Shown here piece by piece: positions 25,472-34,755 of a stretch of DNA of 64,000 bases; position 1 is the stretch's first letter, and each line of letters opens with the position of its first letter. Source of the DNA: Herbaspirillum huttiense (lineage in GTDB: Bacteria; Pseudomonadota; Gammaproteobacteria; Burkholderiales; Burkholderiaceae_D); contig NZ_CP037993.1 in the NCBI RefSeq assembly GCF_004367745.1, positions 5,580,001-5,644,000 of the forward strand, given 5' to 3'. The position numbers and the translations under genes are program-made. The notes under the pieces were generated by a model. It was not told where the DNA came from. It did not search any database and saw only the letters and a program-made list of their open reading frames with translations.

Positions 25472-26939
25472 CAGGCAACTCGATTCGGAAATGCGCCCCG
25501 CCCTCACGCGGGACCAGATAGACCTTGCCGCTATGCGCCTGTACGTACTCGCGCACCACGGACAGCCCGATGCCATTGCCACGGCGGGCACCGGTGGGCT
25601 GATGCAAGCCCTGGTAGAAGGGTTCAAAGATGCGGGCGGTATCGGTCGGTGCCACGCCCGGCCCCTGGTCCAGACATTCCACCCGCACCATGCCCGGAGC
25701 CTCGCTCAGCAGGAAGCGGATGAAGCCCCCCTGCGGGCTGAAGCGCACGGCATTGGACAGCAGGTTGGCCAGCACGATGGCCATCTTCTCGGGATCGACC
25801 ACCACGGTGCGGGCCGCACCCTCGATTTCCACCTTCAGTTCGCGCGCCAGCCATTGCAGGCGCTGGTCGTCGATCACCTTGTGCAGCAGCGCGCGCAGGT
25901 CCACCGGCACCGGATGGATGCGCTGGGCATCGAAGGAGACTTCGTTATAACGCAGCAGATCCTCGATCTGGGTCTGCAGCGACTGGGTATTCTGGCGCAA
26001 GATGCGGGCAATCTCGCGCTGGTTCTCGGTCAACTGCCCGGCCACGCCGTCATCCAGCAGGGCCGCGCCTTCGCACAGCGCCGCCAGCGGGGTCTTCAAT
26101 TCATGGGAGACATGGCGCAGGAAGCGCGACTTCTCCGCCTCCAGGTCTGCCAGGCGCTGGCGCAGCCAGTCCAGCTGCTGGCCCAGGCGGCGGATGTCGG
26201 CCGGGCCGCGCACGTCGATGGGCTGGTCGAAGCGATTGTCACCCAGCCGGCCAATGGCCTGCTCCAGCCGCGCCATCGGACGCGACAGCCAGAGTCCGAA
26301 GCAGAAGGCCAGCAAGACCGCCAGCACGATGGCCCCCACCACTTGGGCGGTGAGCAGCTGGCGTTGCTGCTCCAGCGCCGCCGATAAGGCATTGTTGCGG
26401 CGATCCACCTCGCGCCGGCTCTCCAGCGCGATGCGTTCATTGAGCGCGGGCAGGCGCGCAAAGTCCTGGAACAGCTTGGCCTGCTCGCCCTTGTCCTTGC
26501 GCGACTCCGCCTCCAGCACGCCGGCGGCTTCATCCACATAGACGCCCCACTGGCTGAACAAGTCGCGCGGGGCCATCGGCAGCGAATCCGACAATTCACC
26601 CAAGGCTTGGCGCGCCTGCTCGCGGGCCTCGTTGAAACGATCATGGAAAGCGCGGTCATCCAGCACCAGGTACTGGCGCGCACTGCGCTCCATGGCCACG
26701 GTGCGCTCGGCCAGCCGCTGGGCGGATTCGGTCAGTTGCACCGCCTGGCGCGCCGTCTCGCGGCTGTTGGCCGACATGCGGTCCAGCGTGAAGAGGGCGT
26801 GGATGGACGTACCGCTCAGGAGCGCGGCGATCAGCAGGAAGGCCGCCAGCAGCAATTGCCGGAACGACAATCCAAGATAGCCGGGCTTGCGGCCGGCGGG
26901 CGACTGGGGCGGATGAGTGTGCTCGATGGCGTTGAACAT
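25461..26939 (-). CDS. glrK: Sensor histidine kinase (GlrK/QseE family)
   Basis: 492 residues. N-terminal cytoplasmic segment, a membrane helix at about 28-48, a long helical periplasmic domain to about residue 200 with repeated R/E/Q-rich helices, second membrane helix (AIVLAVLLAFCFGLWL), HAMP, H-box FLRHVSHELKTPLA, N-box LANLLSNAVRFSP and G-boxes DQGPGV and GNGIGLSVV. All kinase elements are intact. First gene of the glrK-qseG-glrR operon. The helical four-helix-bundle sensor is typical of GlrK. No sigma-54 promoter is obvious upstream. Confidence 0.88.
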   Translation of the reverse strand: MFNAIEHTHPPQSPAGRKPGYLGLSFRQLLLAAFLLIAALLSGTSIHALFTLDRMSANSRETARQAVQLTESAQRLAERTVAMERSARQYLVLDDRAFHDRFNEAREQARQALGELSDSLPMAPRDLFSQWGVYVDEAAGVLEAESRKDKGEQAKLFQDFARLPALNERIALESRREVDRRNNALSAALEQQRQLLTAQVVGAIVLAVLLAFCFGLWLSRPMARLEQAIGRLGDNRFDQPIDVRGPADIRRLGQQLDWLRQRLADLEAEKSRFLRHVSHELKTPLAALCEGAALLDDGVAGQLTENQREIARILRQNTQSLQTQIEDLLRYNEVSFDAQRIHPVPVDLRALLHKVIDDQRLQWLARELKVEIEGAARTVVVDPEKMAIVLANLLSNAVRFSPQGGFIRFLLSEAPGMVRVECLDQGPGVAPTDTARIFEPFYQGLHQPTGARRGNGIGLSVVREYVQAHSGKVYLVPREGGAHFRIELPDEK

Positions 26940-27157
26940 GCGATTGATCTCGGTCCCACAAGACTTGCCTGGTTATCCGGCTGGCGCACTGCCCTCCGGC
27001 CCGAAACATGCCGACAGGAAACGCCGGCCACGCTGTTGCGGGCACACATTGTAATCATTTGTCGGGCGGCCTGCGATGCGACGACGTTTCCCCGCAGCAA
27101 TTCCGCGAGCGCGACCTGCCGCGCAGGACCGCAGGCGCGCCCGGAATGGCGTCGGCC

Positions 27158-28402
27158 TCAGTCTTGCGGGCCGAGGAAATCCAGCAGCATCAGGGCGACC
27201 ACCTTGGTGGCCTTTTTCAGGTCATCCAGCGCCAAGTTCTCATCGGCCTGCTTGGCATTGGATTCCATGAGCGTGCGCGGACCGGCCCCGAACAGCACCA
27301 CCGGAATGCCCGCTTCGCCATACAGGCGGGCATCGGTATAGAGCGCCGAACCATTGGTGGTCAGGGTCTCGCCCATGACCTGTTCGGCATTGCGCAGCAG
27401 GCTGTCCACCAGCTTCTCGTGACCCGGCAGCGGGCGCAGCGCACGCGCCAGCAGCAGGCGGCGGATTTCCACGCGGATGCCCGGCAGGCCGGCCACGGCG
27501 TCTTCGATCAGCTTGCGCACGCCGGCTTCGACCTGCGCCGGATCTTCCTCGGGAATCATGCGGCGGTCCATCTTCAGCACCACCTTGCCCGGCACCACAT
27601 TGGTATTGGTACCGCCATCGATGCGGCCGACGATCATGGTCGGATGGCTGATGCCCGTGATGGAGGAGCGAATGTCCTTCAACCCCGGCAGCGCGCCATA
27701 GATCGCATTGAGAATGGCATTGGCCGCCTGCAGGGCATCATGGCCGGTCTCGGGCATGGAGCCGTGCGTGGCGCGGCCATGCACGGTCACCTCGAACTGC
27801 AGGCAGGCATTGTGGGCAGTCACCACGTTGTAGCTGAAACCGGCCGCCAGCACGTAATCCGGACGGGTCAGCTTCTGTTCCAGCAGCCAGCCCGGGCCGA
27901 GCACGCCGCCGAATTCCTCGTCATACGTGAAGTGCAGTTCCACCGCGCCGCGCAGCGCTGCCCCCAGGGACTCCAGCGCGCGCGTGGCGAAGATATAACT
28001 GGCGAAGTCACTCTTGGAGACCGCTGCCGCGCGGCCATAGATGCGGCCATCCGCCACTTCGCCACCATACGGGTCATGGGTCCAGCCTTCGCCCGGCGGC
28101 ACCACGTCGCCGTGGGCGTTGAGCGCCAGGGTCGGTCCACCGTCGCCATAGGGACGGCGCACGATCAGGTTGGTGATGCTCTGCATGCCATAGTCGCGCA
28201 CCTGGTCGGCCGGTACCGCGTGCTTCTCGGCCTGCCAGCCCCAGGACTGCACCAGCTCGGCCACCGCATCGGCGTGCGGGGCGTTGTTGCCGGGCGGGGT
28301 ATCGGTGGGGATGCGGATCAACTGCTGCAGGACCCCGACCTCTTCATCGAAATGCTGATCGATCCATGCGCACAGGCGCTCCGACAACTGCTGTTTGGAC
28401 AT
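27158..28402 (-). CDS. M20-family metallopeptidase (ArgE/DapE-like deacylase)
   Basis: 414 residues from the ATG at 28402 (MSKQQLSER). The zinc-binding residues of the di-zinc amidohydrolase fold are visible: NAHGDVVPPGEGW (His and Asp) near residue 101, TYDEEFGGV (catalytic Glu pair) near 160, and a dimerisation domain with GRATHGSMPETG near 211. The family includes acetylornithine deacetylase, succinyl-diaminopimelate desuccinylase and carboxypeptidases; the substrate cannot be told. It starts divergently from the MFS gene, 219 bp away. Confidence 0.88.
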   Translation of the reverse strand: MSKQQLSERLCAWIDQHFDEEVGVLQQLIRIPTDTPPGNNAPHADAVAELVQSWGWQAEKHAVPADQVRDYGMQSITNLIVRRPYGDGGPTLALNAHGDVVPPGEGWTHDPYGGEVADGRIYGRAAAVSKSDFASYIFATRALESLGAALRGAVELHFTYDEEFGGVLGPGWLLEQKLTRPDYVLAAGFSYNVVTAHNACLQFEVTVHGRATHGSMPETGHDALQAANAILNAIYGALPGLKDIRSSITGISHPTMIVGRIDGGTNTNVVPGKVVLKMDRRMIPEEDPAQVEAGVRKLIEDAVAGLPGIRVEIRRLLLARALRPLPGHEKLVDSLLRNAEQVMGETLTTNGSALYTDARLYGEAGIPVVLFGAGPRTLMESNAKQADENLALDDLKKATKVVALMLLDFLGPQD

Positions 28403-28621
28403 GCTTGCCACTCCGTGATCAAAGGCACCAGCCGCGCTGGCGCAAACCGCCATCATAGCGCAGCCGCCCGGCGTGTGGCCGCCGCCTGCGCACTCGGACG
28501 TTCCCCGCTATCATTGACCGGCGCAGCCTTGCGGGGTGGCGCGCATTCCAGAACCTCCAAGACAACCACGACAACAAGCGGCAGCACCAGCACGCTTGCA
28601 CCGCCAACACCGAACCACACC

Positions 28622-30049
28622 ATGTCCTCGCAGCCTTCCACTTCCGGCACGTCCGATCCTGCCCATCACATCGTCATCGCCGGCGAGGGCCTGCCGCCCG
28701 AGCAGCGCGGGCGCGCCATCCTGGCGCTGGGCATCGCGGTCGGCCTGGCCACGCTCGACACCGCCATCGCCAACACGGCCCTGCCCGCCATGGCATTGGA
28801 CCTCAACACCACACCGGCAGCCTCGGTCTGGATCGTCACCGCCTATCAGCTGGCGATGATGGTGGCGCTGCTGCCGCTGGCGGCGCTGGGGGAAATCGTC
28901 GGTTACCGCCGCATCTATATCTGGGGACTGGTGCTCTTTACCGCGGCCTCGCTGCTGTGTGCGGTGGCCTGGTCGCTGCCCACGCTGGTGATGGCGCGCT
29001 TCCTGCAGGGACTGGGCGGGGCCGGCATCATGAGCGTGAACACCGCGCTGATCCGATTCATCTATCCGACCCGCTCACTGGGCCGTGGCGTCGGGCTCAA
29101 TACCCTGATCGTGGCCATCGCCTTCACGGTAGGACCATCGGTCGCCTCCGGCATCCTCGCCATCGCACCCTGGCCGTGGCTGTTTGCGGTCAACGTGCCG
29201 CTGGGCGTGGCGGCCGTCATCCTGGCCCTGCCCTCGCTGCCGCATACCGCGCTGTCGACACACGCCTTCGACCTGCGCAGCGCCGTGCTCAATGCGGCTG
29301 CCTTCGGCCTGCTGATCCTGGCCATCGGTGAAGGCGCGCACCAGGCAGAGGCCAGCGTGGTCGGACTGGAACTGGGCGCCGCCATCGTCTGCGGCTTGTT
29401 CCTGCTCAAGCGCGAACTGTCGCATCCGGCTCCGATGCTGCCGGTGGACCTGTTCCGCCATCCCATGTTCACGCTCTCGGCGATCACCGCCGTGTGTTCC
29501 TTCGCGGCGCAGGGCCTCGCCTTCGTCTCGCTGCCCTTCTTCTTCCACCATGACCTGGGCCGCAGCCAGGTCGAGATCGGTCTCCTGATGACACCCTGGC
29601 CGGTGGCCGTGGCGATCATGGCACCGATCGCCGGACGGCTGTCGGATCGCTATCCGGTCGGCATCCTCGGCGGCGTCGGGCTGGCGCTCCTGTGTGCGGG
29701 CCTGCTGTCGATGACCTTCATGCCGGCTGCGCCCACCGTATGGGAAATCAGCTGGCGCATGCTGCTCTGTGGCATGGGCTTCGGCTTCTTCCAGTCGCCC
29801 AATCTCAAGGCACTGATGACCAGCGCCCCGCCGCATCGCAGCGGCGGTGCCTCCGGCATCGTGGCGACGGCACGGCTGCTCGGCCAGAGTGTCGGGGCCG
29901 CGCTGGTGGCGCTGTGCTTCAACCTGTCGGAGACCCAGGGCTCGCGCTTTGCCCTCGGCTTCGGTGCTGCGTTTGCGGGGGTGGCCTGCATTGCCAGCTT
30001 CCTGCGTTTGCTCACCAGCAACCCTTATGCGCCGCCACTGAAAAAATAA
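28622..30049 (+). CDS. MFS transporter, DHA2-like multidrug efflux
   Basis: 475 residues from the ATG at 28622; the frame is open for 1.6 kb further upstream, but that is antisense to the M20 gene. It has 12-14 membrane segments. Motifs: LDTAIANTALPAMA in the first helix (motif D1 of DHA2 exporters), ALGEIVGYRRIYIWG (motif A) and RFLQGLGGAGIMSVN (motif B/C region). DHA2 proteins export drugs and dyes by proton antiport. The first 30 residues are polar and cytoplasmic. No local regulator gene identifies the substrate. Confidence 0.88.
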   Translation: MSSQPSTSGTSDPAHHIVIAGEGLPPEQRGRAILALGIAVGLATLDTAIANTALPAMALDLNTTPAASVWIVTAYQLAMMVALLPLAALGEIVGYRRIYIWGLVLFTAASLLCAVAWSLPTLVMARFLQGLGGAGIMSVNTALIRFIYPTRSLGRGVGLNTLIVAIAFTVGPSVASGILAIAPWPWLFAVNVPLGVAAVILALPSLPHTALSTHAFDLRSAVLNAAAFGLLILAIGEGAHQAEASVVGLELGAAIVCGLFLLKRELSHPAPMLPVDLFRHPMFTLSAITAVCSFAAQGLAFVSLPFFFHHDLGRSQVEIGLLMTPWPVAVAIMAPIAGRLSDRYPVGILGGVGLALLCAGLLSMTFMPAAPTVWEISWRMLLCGMGFGFFQSPNLKALMTSAPPHRSGGASGIVATARLLGQSVGAALVALCFNLSETQGSRFALGFGAAFAGVACIASFLRLLTSNPYAPPLKK

Positions 30050-30069
30050 GTTTTTCTCACCATTCCTCA

Positions 30070-30104
30070 CAGCCACCGTCGGCCGGATTCTCAGGCGGTG
30101 GCTG
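30070..30104 (+). terminator. Hairpin after the MFS gene, possible terminator
   Basis: 9-bp perfect stem CAGCCACCG / CGGTGGCTG with a 17-nt loop, 20 bp after the stop codon. No T-run follows, so termination strength is uncertain. Confidence 0.4.
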
Positions 30105-30376
30105 CCTGTCTCGGGATTGCATCAATTTTTCAACGATCTTCAGATCAAACATTTTCCGCACATAAACTTCCGTGCGGACAAAGGTAAAATTCGTCGGCAA
30201 GATAACGACAAGCCGCGTAAAACTGATGCCATTCTGTTACGATAGCCCGTCAGTGGAATGATGTTCACAGACCATCACCGAGCTTCATTCCTTCAGACAA
30301 CAGGCGTCCATTTCATCAAGGAAATCGAACCGCTTTCAGTACGGGAACCAGCGACAGGCACAGACCTGAATTCGAT
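30105..30376. other. Remainder of the gene-free stretch before the HD-GYP gene
   Basis: Together with the preceding hairpin this forms a 327-bp gap. The only promoter-like candidate is TAAAACTG (30218-30225) followed 12 bp later by TACGATAG (30238-30245), which weakly resembles a sigma-28 promoter. Nothing else stands out. Confidence 0.35.
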
Positions 30377-31621
30377 ATGTTGAAATCCATCGCCTTGGCT
30401 CAATTACGGTTGGGCATGTACGTTCATTCCATCCCCGGCGGATGGATCAATCATCCTTTCTGGCGCAAATCCTTCAAGATCGAAACGCTGGAAGACCTGC
30501 AAACCCTGCGCGAGTGCCCGGTCGAGGAAGTCACCATCGACACCGCCAAGGGCCGCGACATCGCCCCCGAACACGATATCGACGACGAGACCGGCGAGGC
30601 GGAGCAGGATGACGCCGCGCCCCCCGCCGAGATCGCCATCGCCCACCAGGGTGCCAGCGCCACGGTGGCCGTGCGCAAGCCGGCCACCCGCACCGAGACG
30701 GCGGTAGAACGTGAACGCGCGGCGCGCATCATCTCCTCCTCCAAGTCCACCGTGCTCAACATGTTTTCCGAAGCGCGCATGGGCAAGACGGTCGACGTCA
30801 AGGATGCCGCCGAACTGGTGACCGAGATCACCTCCTCGGTCTCGCGCAATGCCGATGCGCTGATCAGCCTGGCGCGGCTGAAGACCACCGATGATTACAC
30901 CTACATGCATTCAGTGGCGGTCTGCGCGATGATGATCTCGCTGGCCAACCAGCTCGGCATGACGCAGGAACAGATCAAGCAAGCCGGGATGGCCGGCCTG
31001 CTGCACGATGTGGGCAAGATGGCCGTGCCGCTGGATATCCTCAACAAACCCGCCAAGCTGACCGAAGAAGAATTCGCCTCGGTGCGCTCGCACACCGTAC
31101 AGGGCCACAGCATCCTCAAACAGATCGAAGGAATTGGCGAAGCCGCGCTGGATGTCTCGCTGCATCATCACGAGAAGATCGACGGCAGCGGCTATCCGTT
31201 CAATCTCAAGGCCGACAGCATTTCCATCATGGCCAAGATGGGCGCGGTGTGCGACGTCTACGATGCCATCACCTCCAACCGTCCCTACAAGGCCGGCTGG
31301 GACCCGGCCCGCTCGATCCGCCACATGGCCGCCAGCGCCGGGCATTTCGATCCGATCACGATGGAAGCCTTCGTCAAGGCCATCGGCATCTACCCGACCG
31401 GCTCCTGCGTGATCCTGCAATCGGGCCGGCTGGGCATCGTGGTGGACCAGCGGCCGGAGCACCTGCTCACCCCGCGCATCAAACTGTTCTACTCGACCAC
31501 CAGCCGCATGCCGCTCAAGCCGGAAATCATCGACCTGGCCCGTGGGGGCGACAAGATCGTGGCCTACGCCGATCCGGCCAAGTGGGGCATCCGCAGCCTG
31601 CCCAGCATCGACCTGGATTAA
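30377..31621 (+). CDS. Cyclic-di-GMP phosphodiesterase, DUF3391 plus HD-GYP
   Basis: 414 residues. The N-terminal DUF3391 domain (LRLGMYVHSIPGGWINHPFW, residues about 11-30, with an acidic linker to residue 95) is followed by an HD-GYP domain at about 165-330. The metal-binding HD pair is in GLLHDVGKMAVP near residue 210 and the signature HHHEKIDGSGYP near 262. HD-GYP proteins hydrolyse c-di-GMP to pGpG or GMP and lower biofilm signalling. The whole catalytic set is present, so activity is expected. It is a single gene; a convergent terminator follows. Confidence 0.93.
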   Translation: MLKSIALAQLRLGMYVHSIPGGWINHPFWRKSFKIETLEDLQTLRECPVEEVTIDTAKGRDIAPEHDIDDETGEAEQDDAAPPAEIAIAHQGASATVAVRKPATRTETAVERERAARIISSSKSTVLNMFSEARMGKTVDVKDAAELVTEITSSVSRNADALISLARLKTTDDYTYMHSVAVCAMMISLANQLGMTQEQIKQAGMAGLLHDVGKMAVPLDILNKPAKLTEEEFASVRSHTVQGHSILKQIEGIGEAALDVSLHHHEKIDGSGYPFNLKADSISIMAKMGAVCDVYDAITSNRPYKAGWDPARSIRHMAASAGHFDPITMEAFVKAIGIYPTGSCVILQSGRLGIVVDQRPEHLLTPRIKLFYSTTSRMPLKPEIIDLARGGDKIVAYADPAKWGIRSLPSIDLD

Positions 31622-31645
31622 GCCCGCGAAAATCACGCAGCCCCC

Positions 31646-31675
31646 AAAAAAAACGGCACCGCAAGGTGCCGTTCT
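31646..31675 (-). terminator. Intrinsic terminator of the folE-BLUF operon
   Basis: Perfect 9-bp stem AACGGCACC / GGTGCCGTT with a 4-nt loop (GCAA), followed on the minus strand by TTTTTTTTGGGGG. It lies between the convergent HD-GYP and BLUF genes. Confidence 0.9.
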
Positions 31676-31698
31676 CACATCCGCGCGAACCTGCGCCA

Positions 31699-32124
31699 TC
31701 AATCGCGCTGGGCGAAGGCCGCCGTCGAGGCCAGCTCATTGAGCAGCGCCACGGTGGAACAGCTGGAAACATCGTAGGGATTGAGTTCGCCCGTGACCGA
31801 ATACTTCAGCAACAGCGAGCGGTTGATCTTGTCCAGGCGGATCTTGCCCATGGTCCAGGAGGAATACTGGCGCTCGTCGATCGACTCATAAGCCAGCAGG
31901 ATCACGTCCTGATGACGGTCATCACGCAGCAGTCGGCCATACAGGCGATTGACCTGATCGCGCCCGCCTTCGAGCACCTGCACGAAGGTCGTGTCGCTGT
32001 AGCACAGCACGCCGGTGATGCCCTGCTGCGGATTGCGCTGGCGCGAGGCAGCCAGGATGCCCTCGATGGTCTCGTGGGTGATGGTCTCGCGCGAGCGGCT
32101 TGCGTAGATCAGACGAACCAGCAT
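31699..32124 (-). CDS. Short BLUF-domain blue-light photoreceptor
   Basis: 141 residues: one BLUF domain (about 1-95) plus a 45-residue C-terminal extension without a known effector. The flavin-pocket residues are in place: Tyr7 (LIYAS), Asn31, Gln49 (FVQVLEG) and the Trp90/Met92 pair (SSWTMG). BLUF domains bind FAD and signal after hydrogen-bond rearrangement around the Tyr-Gln pair. The gene starts 2 bp after the folE stop, with its GAGG ribosome binding site inside the end of folE, so the two are cotranslated. Such short BLUF proteins act through a partner protein. Confidence 0.92.
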   Translation of the reverse strand: MLVRLIYASRSRETITHETIEGILAASRQRNPQQGITGVLCYSDTTFVQVLEGGRDQVNRLYGRLLRDDRHQDVILLAYESIDERQYSSWTMGKIRLDKINRSLLLKYSVTGELNPYDVSSCSTVALLNELASTAAFAQRD

Positions 32125-32126
32125 GA

Positions 32127-32870
32127 TTAACCTCGTTGACGTTGGGAAATCAGCGCCAGGAATTCACGGCGCAGGTTGGCATCACGCAGGAAGGAACCGC
32201 GCATGACGCTGTTGATCATCTTCGACTCCACATCCTTGACGCCGCGCCAGTGCATGCAGAAGTGATCGGCTTCCATGACGATGGCCAGGCCATCGGGCTG
32301 CAGCTTCTGCATCAGCAGGTCGGCGGCCTGGGAGACCGCTTCTTCCTGGATCTGCGGGCGGCTCATGATCCATTCCAGCAGGCGTGCGTACTTGGACAGG
32401 CCGATCAGGTTGGAATGTTCATTGGGCATCACGCCCACCCACACCTTGCCCATGATCGGGCACAGGTGGTGCGAGCAGGCACTGCGCACCGTGATCGGGC
32501 CGACGATCATCAGCTCATTCAGGCGCTCGATGTTGGGGAACTCGGTCACCGGCGGCGCCGCCTGGTAGCGGCCCTTGAAAACTTCGTTCAGGTACATCTT
32601 GGCCACGCGCTTGGCGGTGTCCTGGGTGTTGTGGTCGCTCTCGACATCGATCACCAGGCTCTCCAGCACCGCGGCCAGCTTGGACTGTACCTCGGCCTGC
32701 AATTGCTCCAGTTCGCCTTCCCGGATGAAGGCGGCGATATTGTCGTTGGCGTGGAAACGCACGCCGGCCGCCTTGATGCGCTGGCGGATGCGGGCCGATA
32801 CCAGCTGCTCATGCACGCTGGGCGCTGCAATCTCGGCGCTGGTGGCGGCCTGGTTGTTGTCTGTTGCCAT
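32127..32870 (-). CDS. folE: GTP cyclohydrolase I
   Basis: 247 residues. Converts GTP to 7,8-dihydroneopterin triphosphate, the first step to tetrahydrofolate and other pterins. The Zn-binding motif S-A-C-S-H-H-L-C-P is at residues 130-138 and the second cysteine region DHFCMHWRGV at about 202-211. It is longer than E. coli FolE (222 aa) through a roughly 60-residue N-terminal extension. It leads a two-gene operon with a BLUF photoreceptor. A CATAAT -10-like hexamer is at 32920-32925 on the minus strand without a good -35. Confidence 0.94.
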   Translation of the reverse strand: MATDNNQAATSAEIAAPSVHEQLVSARIRQRIKAAGVRFHANDNIAAFIREGELEQLQAEVQSKLAAVLESLVIDVESDHNTQDTAKRVAKMYLNEVFKGRYQAAPPVTEFPNIERLNELMIVGPITVRSACSHHLCPIMGKVWVGVMPNEHSNLIGLSKYARLLEWIMSRPQIQEEAVSQAADLLMQKLQPDGLAIVMEADHFCMHWRGVKDVESKMINSVMRGSFLRDANLRREFLALISQRQRG

Positions 32871-33343
32871 GATGGAGTGCGATCACGCCAGGCGGGACCG
32901 CTGAGTTGGGGGTGGCGTCATTATGCACGGAAAAACGCAGACGCATTGAGGGCAAACCAGCGTCAAGCCCGAGTCAAAGCGATCACAACAGCGCGGCTGT
33001 GGCGGGCCGTCCACGGCCGCGCCGGCGACGAAACCGGGAACTGCCGGATTCACCGGTGTTACCTGGGTGACCCGTGTTTAATGCTCGTTCACAGGAGCAT
33101 TCATCTGCGCTTAATGCTGTCCAGCGCACGACTTAACCGCCATTGATGATTGTTTGCCGCACTTTACACGGGCCTAACCGCTGCTTACGCCTGCAGCCAC
33201 CATCATCCCTGCACGCGCCGCCCGCGCGTTCATGCTTCCTGAGAGATTGATGCAAGCCCCAGGCAAGCAGCAGCTCAGAAGCAGGCAACCGCGGGCGGTG
33301 GCTCGTGCCGGGCATCCAGCCTGGCCGCCATCGGGGGAGTACC
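32871..33343. other. Gene-free region between folE and flgH
   Basis: 473 bp between divergent genes. GC-rich, with no ORF of coding character. Apart from the weak -10 of folE (32920-32925) and the flgH ribosome binding site near 33334 I see nothing recognisable. Confidence 0.5.
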
Positions 33344-34021
33344 ATGACATTCCAGTATCGCCTTGCCGGTGCCTGCGCACTGGCCGTTTCGCTATCGGTC
33401 TCGCTGTCGGCCTGCAACAGCCCGGCGCCCATGGTGACCGGGCCCACCAGCGTGCGGCCGGCCTACCAGGTGGCCAACGTGGAAAACAATGGTGCCATCT
33501 TCCGCGTCTCCAGCGCGCAGCTGTTCGAAGAGCCGACCACCTACAACGTGGGCGACATCATCAAGATCGACATCTCCGAATACATCAGCAGCAGCAACAA
33601 GGCGGCCACCACCAACAGCCGCGACACCACGCTCACGCAAAAGGGCCCGGGTTCGGGCGCGCCGCTGGGCGGACTGTTCACGCAACTGTACGACGCCAAT
33701 TATTCGGCCAACGGCAGCAATACCTTCAAGGGCTCCGGCGACAGCAGCAATACCAACACCATGACCGGCACACTGATGGTCTCCATCGTCGAAGTGCTGC
33801 CCAACCGCAACCTGGTGGTGGCCGGTGAAAAGCGCATCGGCGTCAACGGCAACACCAACACCCTGCGCTTCTCGGGGGTGGTGCGCACCCGTGACATTCG
33901 CGGCGGCATCGTGGCCTCCTCCAACGTGGCCGATGCGCGGCTGGAACAGGTCGGCGGTGGCTCCATTGCGGATGCCAGCACCGATGGCAACTTCTTCCGC
34001 CGCCTGCTGACCATCTGGTGA
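33344..34021 (+). CDS. flgH: FlgH-like outer-membrane L-ring lipoprotein, isolated
   Basis: 225 residues from the ATG at 33344 (GGGGGAG upstream). Lipoprotein signal with SLSAC (Cys near 24). FlgH family features: NNGAIFRVSSAQLFEEPTTYNVGDIIKI, ending in the core RFSGVVRTRDIRGGIVASSNVADARLEQ, and the terminal W. FlgH forms the flagellar L-ring in the outer membrane. No other flagellar gene is in the window, so this is a solitary copy. It has a Ser/Asn/Thr-rich middle section (about residues 85-145). Could be the only flgH, a paralogue of a second flagellar system, or a co-opted secretin-like lipoprotein. Confidence 0.82.
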   Translation: MTFQYRLAGACALAVSLSVSLSACNSPAPMVTGPTSVRPAYQVANVENNGAIFRVSSAQLFEEPTTYNVGDIIKIDISEYISSSNKAATTNSRDTTLTQKGPGSGAPLGGLFTQLYDANYSANGSNTFKGSGDSSNTNTMTGTLMVSIVEVLPNRNLVVAGEKRIGVNGNTNTLRFSGVVRTRDIRGGIVASSNVADARLEQVGGGSIADASTDGNFFRRLLTIW

Positions 34022-34082
34022 TCACGTGATGGTGTGATCGGGTACGCGCTGCAGGCGCGAGATCACCCGGTCTGCAAACGAC

Positions 34083-34110
34083 AACGGCAAGCGCGCAGCT
34101 TGCCGTTTTT
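34083..34110 (+). terminator. Intrinsic terminator after flgH
   Basis: 10-bp perfect stem AACGGCAAGC / GCTTGCCGTT with a 5-nt loop and a T5 tail, 62 bp after the stop. Confidence 0.88.
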
Positions 34111-34179
34111 CATTGGAGGCGCAACAGCGTGACCGCCGAGCGCGCCGTGTGCGCCGTATCTGGTCTTCCGAATCCGCCT

Positions 34180-34755
34180 TCAGAAACCGTTGGCCGCGCT
34201 GCGCATGTTGTCCGGCGAATTGTCCGCCACCTGCGGATTGCCCGGGAACAGCGCATCGATCAGCGGTGCCAGCTTGTCACCCGCGCTGGCCCACTTGTCC
34301 TGGCCGAAGGAACCGAGCCGGTACTGCGCCGTGCCCAGCACGCGGCCTTCGCGGCGCAGGGTCAGTGCGGCATAGGTGAGATAGGGGGTATAGGCATCGG
34401 TGAAGACCTTGGTGTCCCATTTGACGTAGCCCACATAGCTCAGCGTCACCGGGCAGGCCAGCGACTGGGTACCGGCATCGTAGACACGGCTCTGCACGCC
34501 GTGTTTCTGCAACTCGCCCTGCAGGCCGGGCACGAAGTCGCTCAGCGCCACCGAGCCATTCCACTCGATGCAGACTTCGTGGATCGGGTCCTTGCTGTAG
34601 ACGATGGGATTCTGTACCGAGTTGGGCGTCATCGCGCGCACGCTGGAGGCGGTGGAACCGACCAGGCCCACGGCGTCGACCAGGGCATTGCCGGACGTGA
34701 CGATGCAGCCCGACAGCGATGAAGCCAGCAAGGTGGCAATGATGATGGTGCGCAT
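34180..34755 (-). CDS. Putative lipoprotein
   Basis: 191 residues. The lipoprotein signal ends at SLSGC (Cys near 17). The rest is soluble with the segment VCIEWNGSVALSDFVPGLQGELQKHG near residue 62 and several aromatic residues in the second half (YVGYVKWDTK). I recall similar sequences annotated as Sbal_3080-family lipoprotein, but I am not certain. Function unknown. Convergent with flgH. Confidence 0.7.
   Translation of the reverse strand: MRTIIIATLLASSLSGCIVTSGNALVDAVGLVGSTASSVRAMTPNSVQNPIVYSKDPIHEVCIEWNGSVALSDFVPGLQGELQKHGVQSRVYDAGTQSLACPVTLSYVGYVKWDTKVFTDAYTPYLTYAALTLRREGRVLGTAQYRLGSFGQDKWASAGDKLAPLIDALFPGNPQVADNSPDNMRSAANGF

Noticed and set aside
27008-30049. 1,013-codon open frame on plus
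   Set aside because: The first 540 codons are antisense to the M20 peptidase gene; only the part from 28622 is the MFS transporter.
30218-30245. Sigma-28-like promoter before the HD-GYP gene
   Set aside because: TAAAACTG-N12-TACGATAG has only a partial -10 match and 12 instead of 11 spacer bases.
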